Part shown: positions 34,491 through 45,432 of the stretch, one piece after another
How positions within the stretch are numbered: the first letter of the stretch is position 1
Layout: the number at the start of each line of letters is the position of its first letter
Source of the DNA: Amaranthus tricolor
Taxonomy: Eukaryota; Streptophyta; Magnoliopsida; Caryophyllales; Amaranthaceae
Assembly: GCF_026212465.1 (NCBI RefSeq)
Contig: NC_080048.1
Span: 33,876,422-33,940,421, forward strand
DNA length: 64,000 nt
Direction: 5' to 3'
The notes under the pieces: model-generated
Told to the model about the DNA's origin: nothing
What the model saw: the letters and a program-made list of their open reading frames with translations, nothing else
Database searches by the model: none
Position numbers and translations under genes: made by a program

Positions 34491-35928
34491 GCTTAAAATA
34501 AATCAAAAAATAAATTAATGAAAAGGTGTGTGAATGAGATGAAAAGAGATATTGAGTCTCGGGAAGCAATTAGGAGAAGTAGATGAATATCAATAAATAT
34601 ATATAAATAAATATAGCAAAATTAGTAAGACAAGTATACTTATAGATAAAATATTTTACATCATCAACATAATGATATTTTTCTTCACGTTTTAATAGCG
34701 TAATAACCAAAAGAAATGTGTAGCATAATAACGAAAAGAAATGTGTTTACTTTTTGACAAATGACATGAAGATGTTTTATATTGATATTGGCCTAAAAGT
34801 AGGATTGTACCTACATTTTGGTTTTGGAGGTTCATATTCATTTTAGATCTACACACCAAGTCACCAACTCATGCCACCACTTTGCCTTTTGAATAGTCTT
34901 TTCTTTTTCATTTTTCTTTCTCTCTCTTTTTAAGTGTATTAATTAATTTGTGAAGTGCTTTACATATTCAAAAAAAACTATGAAAAATGGCAAAATATAT
35001 CAATTCTACATTAAACTCCTGGATACTCTGTCTTCAGTCCCGAATCTAATTCTCCTAAAATGTAAATACTTTTTCCATCAAGGCCCAAAGACCAAACTCA
35101 ACTAAACTAAAATAAGATTAGAGGTCGGGTTGTGACACAGATCGCACCCCTTTCTCTTAGTGTGTCGGTTCAATTAATTTTTATCTAATCTACTAGCATA
35201 TAATTTCAGAGTTCTTAAGTAATACGTAAACAAACTCAAACAGCTTTTCATTAGGAAAAAAATATTATCCACTTCTAAGTACTAATTAAATTAATATCAA
35301 AAAATGGGTTGCAAGAAGCTCACCCTGGATACAAGATTGTCTTGAGAGTTGAGAGGCTTTAAAAATAACCCGCATATATAAGAGGTCTTCGCCTCAACGG
35401 AATAGCTGAAAAGCCAAAATAAACAAAAAAAGATAAAATAAATGAACAAAATAAGTTAAGTACAAGACATAAAAAATAGACGGTACAGTATTACTCTTTA
35501 TGCTGCCTCCTTCCACCATCCTACAGTATTTTTATCTTTTTTTTTTCTTCTTCATCTGCCCTTTTGACACATTGTAAACCCACAATTCTGACAAATTATG
35601 CTGCTGTGACAACTAATTAAGCTAAACCAGTGGTCATCTCCATAATTATAGGTAGCAATCATACACATTGGGAATTTTTTATAGTGAGAATAAACATGAT
35701 GATTCATGATTAATGTCTCCATGGATTAAATCTCTTTTTAAAGGAGAGAGATCTCACGAAGACAAAAACAGTCTTATACTTCTATGATATAATGTCCCAC
35801 CACCGTCTTGTCCATTGCTTCCAAAGCCAAACCTTCTTTTGGCTCCTTCCATTTTCATCCACTACTTTTCTCAATTGTTCCTAGTCTAGAGATTCCCTAC
35901 CCTCAAGTCAACCTATTACAGTAACTAA
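34491..35928. other. Intergenic DNA upstream of the aquaporin gene
   Basis: AT-rich with no supportable gene. The last few hundred bases before 35930 are expected to hold the aquaporin promoter; no individual site other than the TATA box is convincing. Confidence 0.4.
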
Positions 35929-35929
35929 C

Positions 35930-35936
35930 TATAAAA
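35930..35936 (+). promoter_or_regulatory. TATA box of the NIP aquaporin gene
   Basis: TATAAAA, about 75 bases upstream of the first ATG, implies transcription from near 35960. The short predicted leader contains no ATGTAA, the minimal upstream reading frame that controls Arabidopsis NIP5;1 by boron. Confidence 0.65.
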
Positions 35937-36007
35937 ACACCTCTATAGCCTATAACTGAGATTGTACCCAACGTTTTAGAACAGCACTGTATAGAAAATA
36001 AGCCACT

Positions 36008-39000
36008 ATGCAAAAAATGGATACAGAGGATCAAGGTTCAATGCCTTCCACCCCTGTAACCCCAAGCACTCCAGGGGCTCCCCTCTTTGGAGGCTTTGGG
36101 GATAGACCTCAAAAGAAGTCTCTTCTCAGCAGGGGCTCTAACTGTTTTGCTGTCGACACTTGGCCTAGCGAAGAAGGCGGCTTGCCTGCCGTTACCTGCA
36201 GCATTACAATGCCCCCTCCTCCTGTCCCTCTTACCAAGAAGGTAATTTTTCCTTCACTTTAGCCTCTCTTATTCAACGGCGCTAAAGATTTATAATTCTT
36301 TGGTTTTAGATTATAGTGGAGTATATTTAATGGCCCATCAAATCATGTGCACTCTTATTCTTGCATAAAAATCTATATAAAAATAAAAAAAAATCTGGCA
36401 AAAAATCAGATAGGACCTTTTGATAAACTCTTGTTTTACTCTGTTGTCCTTGCATCTGACTGATATATGATACATTAACCAGGTTGTGGCAGAGTTCATC
36501 GGCACCCTTATTCTTGTTTGTGCCGGAGCAGCCACTGCTATTGTAAATCAGAAAACACAAGGATCAGAGACGCTTATTGGCCTTGCTGCCTCCAGTGGCC
36601 TTGCAGTCATGATCATCATCCTCTCCACTGGCCACATCTCTGGTGCCCATCTCAATCCATCTATCACCATTGCCTTTGCAGCTCTGAGACATTTTCCATG
36701 GACCCAAGTAAGAAACCAAAACTATCTTCTTCAAATTATTAATTAAACAGCTGACAAGGTTTACAAGTTCTTTAAACATCTATATATATTAACTCATCAT
36801 CTTTAACTGTTTGTAGGTGCCAATATACATAGGAGCACAAATGTTAGCATCTCTGTGTGCTGCATTCATTCTCAAGGGGGTTTTTCACCCCATTATAGAT
36901 GGAGGAATAACTATTCCTTCAGTAAATTACAGTCAAGCCTTTGCACTCGAGTTCATCATCGCCTTCAACCTCATGTTTGTCGTCACTGCGGTAGCAACCG
37001 ACACAAGAGCGGTAAGAATCATAGTTTCTTTGTGTCTTACTCTAAGCCTATAGAATTATAATTAAATTTCTTCGGCAATAAAGTGAACTATCCCAACTCT
37101 CAAGAAATATAGTAGTAATCTCACATCAAAAAACTCCAAAATATTAGCCTATTTCTCTTTTCTCACCTATTAATTCAACCCCTTTTCTATACATCATAAC
37201 ACCTGAATCTTATTTTTGCTGCTCCATCCAACTACTAACACAACTACTAACAGCGGAGCAGAGTACTAATTGCTAAACTGTAAATAACTGGGTGTTCTAA
37301 ATCAAATCAGCGGTGACAAGGAAGTTTGAATATCCAGCATATCCAATATTTTAAAGACCACAGACAAAACTGCATGTGGGAAACTGAACATGTAGGGTGC
37401 TTCAGGAATAGAAAATCAAGAAAATGTATTGTAACAATAAAAAATACATATAAAGTGAGAACTTTGAGGGAAAAACTTCAATTAAGAAATGGAAACTCAA
37501 TATTAAAATTCACAATTGGCATACCCATTTTTACAGTAGAAGAACTAAGAACCAGGTTCAAAATATGCAAATAATATTGACTGCGGCACATGAAAGTTGA
37601 TTAGGAGGAACGATCTAGAGAAAATCAATTTTTATATTTAGACAAGTCAATACTCACTCAATTGTTTGCATAAAGTGAAAAACAAAAGACTTCTAGCTGA
37701 TGCTAGCGAATGGTGAACCATATGAAATGAGGGTGTCTTCTCCCCTTCTTTGCTCCACAATATTTTACGAGACAAACAGTAGCGATATACGGAATCTAAT
37801 AATTTGTTTGAGCTAACAAAGTTTAAAACGTTATTTGTCTTACAGGTGGGAGAACTGGCTGGAATTGCAGTAGGCGCCACTGTCATGCTTAACATACTCA
37901 TTGCAGGGTATGTGCTACAACTCCTGTCCCCTAACGCTCTAAATCATCGTCCATCTCTAGAAAATAATTCATACTGCACTCATGAGACTGCGAGAGTATG
38001 ATAAACGATAAAATGTTAAGCATAAAAAACACTGGTCATCACAAGATTCTGTCAAGAATCATGAACCCAAAACAATGAACGGAAATATATAGCTCTGTGT
38101 TTGAAAGAAGTGCGTCTGAGGCGCACCTAGAAGAACCTTAGTCACTGGATTCAAGTTTTGGCATGAGTACACAGTCATCCTAGTATCCAACTTATTTTTA
38201 CAAAAAATTTCCTAAAATCAAAATGTCCATTGTACATCTTAACATAGCTGAAACCTATTTCGAAACATGACGTTAGTAGCTTCAAATTTGAATATAAGTG
38301 TGAATGGAAACTTAAAATCTCTCCATCCCATATTTATCTTTTTGTTAACTGTTTTGGGATATCCTAGAACTATCTTACGGATACCTATTACACAAGAAAT
38401 TCTATCTCCAAGATGATGTATGCCGCTCCTTTCACTTACTGCCTTCCCTGTCCACAACATCAACTCTTTTTCTCTCACAATTCCTATAGTTCTCTATGTA
38501 TCCAGTCAGATTATATTAATGATAAACCATTTTTGACCCACTCCCGACTTTATTTCTTAAAGTACAATTACAAGTTACAAGCCTACGAAGAAGATTATTA
38601 TAAAATGGAGGAGTACCCTACAACTTTAATCATAAAAGAGAATTGGGCTGGTAAACAATAAATAGAAACAGAGAAGATAGAAGGCATTTAATATTATGAA
38701 TATTTTTAGCAAAAAATGCCAAGCTTATGATAACTTTATGAGTTACTTAAATAAGAATTCTTAAGAACAACTTACATAAAAAATTAGGTCCTATTTCATA
38801 TTGTGAGGAATATAAGAGCACAAGGTATGATGATAATAATGGAGCTGTTTATATAACGGTAAGACAATATTTACTTAGAAGGGGAATGAAATGATTTGGA
38901 CTGCAAGTCACAAACCCACAAGCCCACATGCCCAAATATATGTTTGTTTCAACATCAATGTTAACATTAACATGAAACTAACTGTCTCCTTGAGTTTGTT

Positions 39001-39647
39001 ATATTTCATGTATCCATGTCAAAGTGTTGGGGATAGTTTTAGCAAACTCAATGGGACAAAGTGTACATGTTCATGATGCACCATCTCATAGCCCAACATC
39101 AGCTATTGTTTAAAATATACAGAGACATTATTGTTTAAAATGCTATGACCCATAGTATACACATCATACCAAAAATCAGTTTGTCACAATATACACAATG
39201 CTAGTAATATCAAATTCCTTATGAGTCATCCTTACATTGAAAGAAAATTGCACCCTACAGATGTATAGTAAGATAGTCTCAATAACAATAATGCCAAAGC
39301 TTTAATCCAAAATTATGGGGTCGGCTACATGAACGAAAATAAAATGTGAGCGGTAGTAAGCCAGGCAAATTAGCTTAAATGAGCACTGAGCATTTTGCGT
39401 AACATAGCAACTTAATAAGTTCTATATCACTTTCTGCCATAGGCCTACCACAGGAGGTTCAATGAACCCAGTCAGGACATTGGGTCCAGCCATAGCAGCA
39501 AATAATTATAAAGGTATATGGATCTATTTTACTGCCCCTTTCCTTGGTGCACTATGCGGCGCAGGTGTCTATTCCGCAATAAAGCTGCCAGAAGAAGATG
39601 AAGATGCTCTTAAGCAGCCCTCAGCAGCCGCAAGCTTCAGGAGATGA
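36008..39647 (+). CDS. NIP6-1: NIP subgroup II aquaporin, probable boric acid channel
   Basis: A six-helix membrane channel of the nodulin-26-like family. Subgroup II members (NIP5;1, NIP6;1) move boric acid and similar small uncharged solutes across the plasma membrane. Exons are 36008-36241, 36483-36707, 36817-37011, 37846-37907 and 39443-39647; phases agree and give 306 residues. Visible blocks are an N-terminal [38 protein letters not shown] (first pore loop, NPS), [40 protein letters not shown] and [19 protein letters not shown] (second loop, NPV), with a PEEDED tail ending ASFRR. The termini resemble NIP6;1, while NPS and the GGSMNPV context resemble NIP5;1, so the exact orthologue is uncertain. 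Another ATG, at 36017, could also be the start. Confidence 0.94.
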
Positions 39648-42168
39648 TTACATAATAGAAGATGGTGCTTTATATGAAACAAATTTACATTTTGCATCTT
39701 ATTGTGTGCATTGCAGATTGTATAAATGCAAGCAAAAAAAGAGTGGAAGTCATGTCCCATGGGAAATGCAAATTTAGCTTTCTTCTGCTCATAAGAGTGC
39801 GTACATTTCTGTCTTGTGCAATGTCAATATCACTTAGGACTGCAGGCAATGTTTAATATCATTTCTTAAAAAGACAAACCCTGATCACAATATAAGGGTT
39901 ATATTCCAGTGTTAGCTACGAATAATAAAGATATAAAGACATAAACACCAGCCAATGCCACCCACAAAGACCTTACATCCACACAAGAATGAGACATAAA
40001 TTTATAAATCCCCCCCTCCAATAAAAAACACAAATTAATGTTCTCCCCCAAAAGGAAAAATTTGATTGTTCAGAACTGAAGTAGAAACTCACCGGCTAAC
40101 CTCGTAAGCAGGTCACTAGCATGGTGTGCAGGAAGTTACACCTTTTCAGGAATTAAAATTAATTCACTGTGTCCACAGAGGCTGCATCAATTGGAAATAT
40201 GTCCATCTCTCATGCACCTAAACATGTATATAGATCAATCAATGACCAAAAGGTGATAATATGATTTTAATTCCACAATAGAAATGATGTTAGTCATGTT
40301 ACTATGATACTTCTAAGAACGAGAATATAAGGGAGTATGTTCAAAGAGAAGACACAGGCGAGCAAATGACAACATATAAAACACAATACCACTCCCAAAA
40401 GAAAACATATTCCTTGTCATGTTGACCACCACAGATCACAACCTAGAAAAGGTCAATTACAAACCAGTTTATGCAGCACAACTGATATTGTGTGTGTCCA
40501 AATGTAGATGTTTTCGATAAAAATTAAATTAGTACAGCCAAGCGCCAAATTAGATTTTTTCATTTCCCACCCTTCCTCTCTTTCTTTCTCTATAAATATT
40601 CTTAAACATGTTGGGTACGAATTCATATGCAAAGATTATAGGATTTAGTGCACTTTGCAATAGACTTGCAGCATTTGAAGGGAACGAAAGGAGAGAGAGA
40701 ATGACAAAGCTAACTTATTTCAGTTGGTTTAAAAGGGAATGGTGTTCAGATATTGAAGAATGAAAGGAGAGGTGCTCTCACTAACCAAAGATCACAACTT
40801 TGAGTTTAAATAGGTATTCATGGTGTGTGTGTTTGTGTCGAAATCAAATATGCATGTGTATGATGAATAACAATAATGAACAAAGCAAATAAAGACACAA
40901 GATTAAGGTGATTTACCCAGCTTTAGCTACATCCACCATGTTTAGCTAGGATACTATTAATATGTATTTAAAGGACAAATACAAAATTTGAAGGAATTAC
41001 AATGGAGGTTTAGAGAGGATGAGATAAGCTAATGACGGAGTAAACTAAGCAATAAGGAGCTCTATACAAATGAGACTTTAGCATGCTCGATAATGACCTA
41101 GGAGTATAGTATTTTTAGAGAATAATAGGGCATGATACGATACAAAGTAGGGCAGAAGCATAACATAGGCAGAATTGGACAAAAGTCTGCTTGTCCAAGC
41201 ACACATGTTGCTCGTTCGAGCAGGTGCAGGCCAGCTCTTCTGCTTTGTTTTCTCGCCTCTTCCACACGTCTTATGGTCCCCTAACACTCTTACACTTGTC
41301 CTATGTTTGAATCCTTGCTTTCCAAGGCTTAACCAACCAATGAGAGCAAAAGGAAGTGTACAATGTGATTCTCCCTCAACCAATCCCAAGGTAGTACTTG
41401 ATCCTTTTCTTACCTACACTAACATATGGATTAATATGCTTAATCATATCCTAATTACTTGGTGAACCAAGTCACCCATAATCTTAACAAAGAAGTTCTA
41501 AAAGAAAACTACATGCCTATTATTTTGAGTACGTTCCTCTATGATAACTAATCCTAACACATCCATAGTGTATGATAACTAATCCAACATAGTTTACAAA
41601 ACATCAGTTGTTCCCAGAGTAGTGTTATCTCATAATTCTAACTTACATGGAAGTAAAACTATTTGACAAGACCAAGTAAATAAGTTGAAGACAAGCAATT
41701 CACATCTAAGCAATGCAAACAAAAAAATTGTCAATTTTCAATGAAGCCAAACATTTATATTTCTTTAGGGATTATAATGGACTATAATGAAATAATCCAT
41801 TTCTTATTTGTGCTCAGTATATATTTGTTGCACATGACATCCGCAATCAAGGGAAATAATTTATTAGTTATTGCCAAGATAAGAATATGTATATGCGACT
41901 CCCCGAACCTGCCTAGGAAAACGTCACTCAGTAATTAAGGTGATGATATGGTGAAATAAGTTATTGGATAAAATTGCAAAGTGAACCGATTCAAACCGAA
42001 TAACTAGTATAATTTAGGTTATCATATATGGCTTGGATTGATACTTTTAAAACTGAAATTTCAATTCGGAAGTGATTTGACACAACAAAAAACATATATA
42101 GAAATGATTTAGCAATGAATTTCAACAAATAACAGAAACAAAACCTGAGAATAAAAGACAAATTGTAA
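39648..42168. other. Aquaporin 3' UTR and intergenic repeats
   Basis: The first 200-300 bases are probably 3' UTR. The remainder is AT-rich and includes the LTR-like stretch listed separately. The open frame at 41078-41389 lies inside that repeat and is not supported as a gene. Confidence 0.45.
40850..41480 (-). mobile_element. LTR remnant, minus orientation
   Basis: Read on the minus strand, 41230-41170 contains CTCGAACGAGCAAC, a relative of the GCTCGACC motif. Near 40940-40895 the sequence GGTGGATGTAGCTAAAGC then TAAATCACCTTAATC then TTGTGTC parallels the U5 boundary of the LTR at 6768-7566. No internal domains are present and the ends are approximate. Confidence 0.45.
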
Positions 42169-42528
42169 TCAAACGAGATCAACTCCTGTGACTGTTCGAT
42201 CATCGATTTCGGACTTCCGAGATGATGACAACTTATTGGAGAGATAAAGTAGTGAACAAGCCAACAAGACTCCGAAAATATCTGCTACACCGTCTTTGAC
42301 GGAGGCGCCGGAGGAATTGAAGTAGCCGAAATGGTCAGCGGCTTCTTTGGCGGCGCCGACAAGGAGAGAAAAACAAGAAGCCATGAAAAGGGAGCTTCTC
42401 CGGAGCAAAGGATGATGGGAAAACAAGAGATTGAAAACAATGGTGAAGGAAAAGCAGAACACGACATGGTAGAGCTTGTCTGTGGATGTCCATAAGTCCT
42501 CCCCTCCTCCTCCGCTATTAACCACCAT
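42169..42528 (-). CDS. Small membrane protein resembling YfiM/DUF2279
   Basis: Single-exon frame of 119 residues starting at the ATG at 42528; a GTG one codon further up is not used. After a glycine-rich start come DLWTSTDKLYHVVFCFSF, a hydrophobic helix, then SLLVGAAKEAADHFGYFNSS, SVKDGVADIFGVLLACSLLY and a polar tail. The spaced pattern DK..H, G..KE..D, S..D..AD..G is that of the YfiM/DUF2279 group of small membrane proteins. Its function is unknown and I do not infer one. A TATAAA-like sequence at 42571-42578 (minus strand) suits a promoter. G/C content is higher than in the flanks, which supports coding. Confidence 0.7.
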   Translation of the reverse strand: MVVNSGGGGEDLWTSTDKLYHVVFCFSFTIVFNLLFSHHPLLRRSSLFMASCFSLLVGAAKEAADHFGYFNSSGASVKDGVADIFGVLLACSLLYLSNKLSSSRKSEIDDRTVTGVDLV

Positions 42529-42629
42529 CACTTTATTGCTTGAATTTTCTATGGGAAATTAGTCACAGAGTTTATATTTTTAGGGAAGAAAATGCATCCA
42601 ATTAATGATTAGCAAACCACTAATTCTTA

Positions 42630-43130
42630 AACACAAATTATTGTGAGATACGTTCTTTGTGAGACCATCTCTAATTGAATCGGTCCATTAATATATTTTT
42701 TAAAATATTGTAAGTAGACGTTATAAATCATGTAAGTAGATATTTAAGATATTGTAAGTAGGCATTAAGGACACGATAAGTAAGCATTAAGGATAATATA
42801 AATAATTATTAATCTTTAATGGGCTGGGTTTGAGATACGTCTCTCAAAGAGACGGTCTTTCAAGAGACTACCTGATTCTTAAATAAAACGGTCTCACGGT
42901 GACACCGTCTCTGTTGGGCTGACCCAATATATTTTTTTTGTCTTAAAATGATCACTTATAACGTTAAAGTGATCACTTATAAATTTAATATAATTACTTT
43001 TTATAGTCTTAGAGTGATTATTTATAACCTTAAAACGATTACTTATAATCTTAAAGTAATCAATTAAAGAAATGGACTATTATATGGACATGTCTCATGG
43101 TGAGACAGTCTCATACAAGACGAGCTGTTA
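42630..43130. repeat. Two adjacent GAGACGGTCTC repeat elements
   Basis: 42640-42875 is bounded by GTGAGATACG..GTGAGACCATCTC and CGTCTCTCAAAGAGACGGTC. 42885-43125 is bounded by ACGGTCTCACGGTGAC and CATGGTGAGACAGTCTC. Both have short AT-rich interiors with direct subrepeats (GATCACTTATAA). They are MITE-like and non-coding. Confidence 0.6.
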
Positions 43131-43185
43131 GCAAAAATAGGAAAGTGATTCCATTTGCAATAAAGAGTTTCTGAGTTAGTTTAAT

Positions 43186-43553
43186 AAATTTAAGGAAAAA
43201 TTGTCCAGAATAATCTCACGTATTGCGCATCTGCTGAGAATAATCCCTACTATTGATTATTTCAAAATAATTCAACCTTTGTATATTATTTGCTGACAGC
43301 ATCCCTTTTCACATTTTAACTGACTATTATAGATACTACTAGCCGTTACACTCATTTTCTTTTTCCCCCATGCTTCTTCGTTGGTCTAACCCTACTCCTA
43401 TGTGGTGGTAGGTATTCATAATAGCTGGTTAAAATATAAAAAGGGATGCTGTCAGCAAATAAAATACAAAGGTTGGATTAATCAATAGTAAGGATTATTC
43501 ACAGGAAATGAGCAATAAGTGAGATTATTCTGGACAAATTTTTCTAAATTTAA
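43186..43553. mobile_element. Foldback element, AATAATC type
   Basis: The left arm begins TTAAGGAAAAATTGTCCAGA and the right arm ends CTGGACAAATTTTTCTAAAT. Inside, AAAGGGATGCTGTCAGCAAA pairs with TTTGCTGACAGCATCCCTTT. AATAATCC and CTATTGATTA blocks link it to 8003-8447. Confidence 0.8.
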
Positions 43554-43869
43554 TGAATAATAATAGCAGGATTTGAGAATTGGATTGTGTTTTGGTTAGA
43601 ATAAGTGTTACTTTTCATAAGTGAAGTCTTGAATTCGATTCTCGCTGTCTCTTTTCATTTTCTCAACGTATATACAGTTAAAAAATTAGTAGAGTTTGAA
43701 ACAACACTTCAAATAAATTTGGAGTTTGTAACAGATACATGGATTAGATTGCAAATTGAATGAGTATAGATGGGATTAAAATATTTTCTTTTTTATAGAT
43801 ATATTATTCTCTTTTATATGAGATCTTTTTAAAAAAGAAATATAATTGTTCATAAGATTCGAAAAATAT

Positions 43870-44660
43870 ATGACATGAACTTAGTTTTAAAAAGTGTGCT
43901 TCATTTTGCGCCTTGTGCGTCTCGAGCTCAAGCTCGGTTAAAAACGCCTCAAGCTAGGGGAGGCAAAGTCTACTGCAAGATGTGTGCGCCTTGGTGCACC
44001 TCACCTTATGCGTCTAGTGCATTGGCTGGATAATTTACTTAAGCTTGTTTATTTGACAAGAAACAAAACTCGAAACTCAAATTCACTTAATATATGATTT
44101 TTAAGTAACCGTTGTTTCCAAAAAAAAACGAGAGAAAAAAAAAAGCATTTGAAGAAGAAGAAAATAACTGTGTATTTTTCATATTCTCATTGTAACAGTT
44201 ACTCCATTCATAATGCAATAAAAGTTAAGCATTACATCGATCGCGTTGTAAAGGTTTTTTTTTAAAAAATTGATATTTACCGTGTTGTATAGGAGTGGAA
44301 GAATTGTGTATTGGGTTGCAACAAGGGATTTCTCATGCTTTCAACTGATATTGGGTGTTACAATAACCGTATTACTATCATTACCACTTCATCGTTCCAC
44401 GATCGCGATCAAGACTGTTACTACATATTTTGAACGATAATATTATGTTTAAATAGTGTTTTATCACAATGATGATGAATGTTTTTTGGCTTGTTGCTGT
44501 CATAATATGAAAATACGTTGTTTTATGAAGTTTATATATTTTATAATTGGATTTATGTTTTTTAGCGAAAAAGTGCGCTTCACCTTCAAAAAGGTTGTGT
44601 CTTCGCCTACGATTTACGTTTAGGCTCTAAGAACTTTTACATCTCACGCTTTTTAAACCT
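43870..44660. repeat. GCGCCTT-type repeat region
   Basis: 43895-44010 has GCGCCTTGTGCGTC and GCGCCTTGGTGCACCTC blocks, and 44570-44655 has GTGCGCTTCACCTTC and AACCTAAG. Similar GCGCC..CCTCA blocks appear at 58100-58250. They look like scattered copies of a plant short repeat; the boundaries are not defined. Confidence 0.4.
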
Positions 44661-44798
44661 AAGAACATGAGGCATTGGTAAATAATACATATAGAAAATT
44701 TTAAGAATTAATTAAAACAAAAAGGTTGTATTGATTAAACTTAACATTTGTACATATACATTTTAACTTAAGGTAAAGTTATATTAATTACATGAACT

Positions 44799-45089
44799 TT
44801 ACTCGATCATTGTATAAGCATTTTCTTTCAAAAATGTTATTGATCTTTGTAGCTCTTGATCATAATTTATACCAAAATATAGAACAACTAAAAGAATTAA
44901 AATATGATCGATACAACCTTTCATTTTGAATTTTTCAATGGTACACTCTTTAGGAAGCCCTTGATCATAACATCTCCACTTATCATTACAATAATTATAA
45001 GTCATATACTTCTTTTCTAAATGCTTTGAATCCAACTCTTCTTTTAACCATGCATTATCTGAACTTGGATCAGTCCCACAAGAAGACAT
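44799..45089 (-). CDS. Unrecognised 96-residue ORF, doubtful
   Basis: Begins MSSCGTDPSSDNAWLKEELD, has four further cysteines and a hydrophobic stretch DHILILLVVLYFGI. It starts only 12 bases from a divergent ORF (45102-45380), so both are unlikely to be genes. I do not recognise the family; it may be a fragment of a decayed gene. Confidence 0.25.
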   Translation of the reverse strand: MSSCGTDPSSDNAWLKEELDSKHLEKKYMTYNYCNDKWRCYDQGLPKECTIEKFKMKGCIDHILILLVVLYFGINYDQELQRSITFLKENAYTMIE

Positions 45090-45101
45090 AAGAATAAAAA
45101 G

Positions 45102-45380
45102 ATGTGGGGTTTCAAGGCCAAAGGAAATGGATATGCTTGTGGTAAGAGAAAGATTTGCTCTTTGAAATTAGTAGTCTTACTATTCATAGTAAGTGTAGTC
45201 TTACTATTTATAGTAAGAGAATTACAATGGTATTTTCAGCTTTCCCATCCAAGGCCATACCCCAAAACAATGCCCACAAGATTACATAGCGTACCGATAA
45301 GTAATATATGGACAAGTAAAAATCAAAACTTGCAATCATCCGATACCCATTCGAGTAAGCTCATCCATTACATAAAATAG
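45102..45380 (+). CDS. Unrecognised 92-residue ORF with signal-anchor, doubtful
   Basis: A basic N-terminus with KRKICSLK is followed by a clean membrane segment, LVVLLFIVSVVLLFIV, then a lumenal-looking polar stretch. That is the layout of the start of a Golgi type II membrane enzyme, but no catalytic domain follows before the L7 gene begins at 45433 on the other strand. It is probably a truncated gene piece. Family unknown. Confidence 0.3.
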   Translation: MWGFKAKGNGYACGKRKICSLKLVVLLFIVSVVLLFIVRELQWYFQLSHPRPYPKTMPTRLHSVPISNIWTSKNQNLQSSDTHSSKLIHYIK

Positions 45381-45432
45381 TCTACATGCTTGCTATAGTT
45401 GATAGCTATAAAATTCATATTGCATCTAAGCC

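Noticed and set aside
41078..41465. ORFs of about 100 residues on both strands
   Set aside because: They lie in the LTR remnant and share no recognisable protein features.
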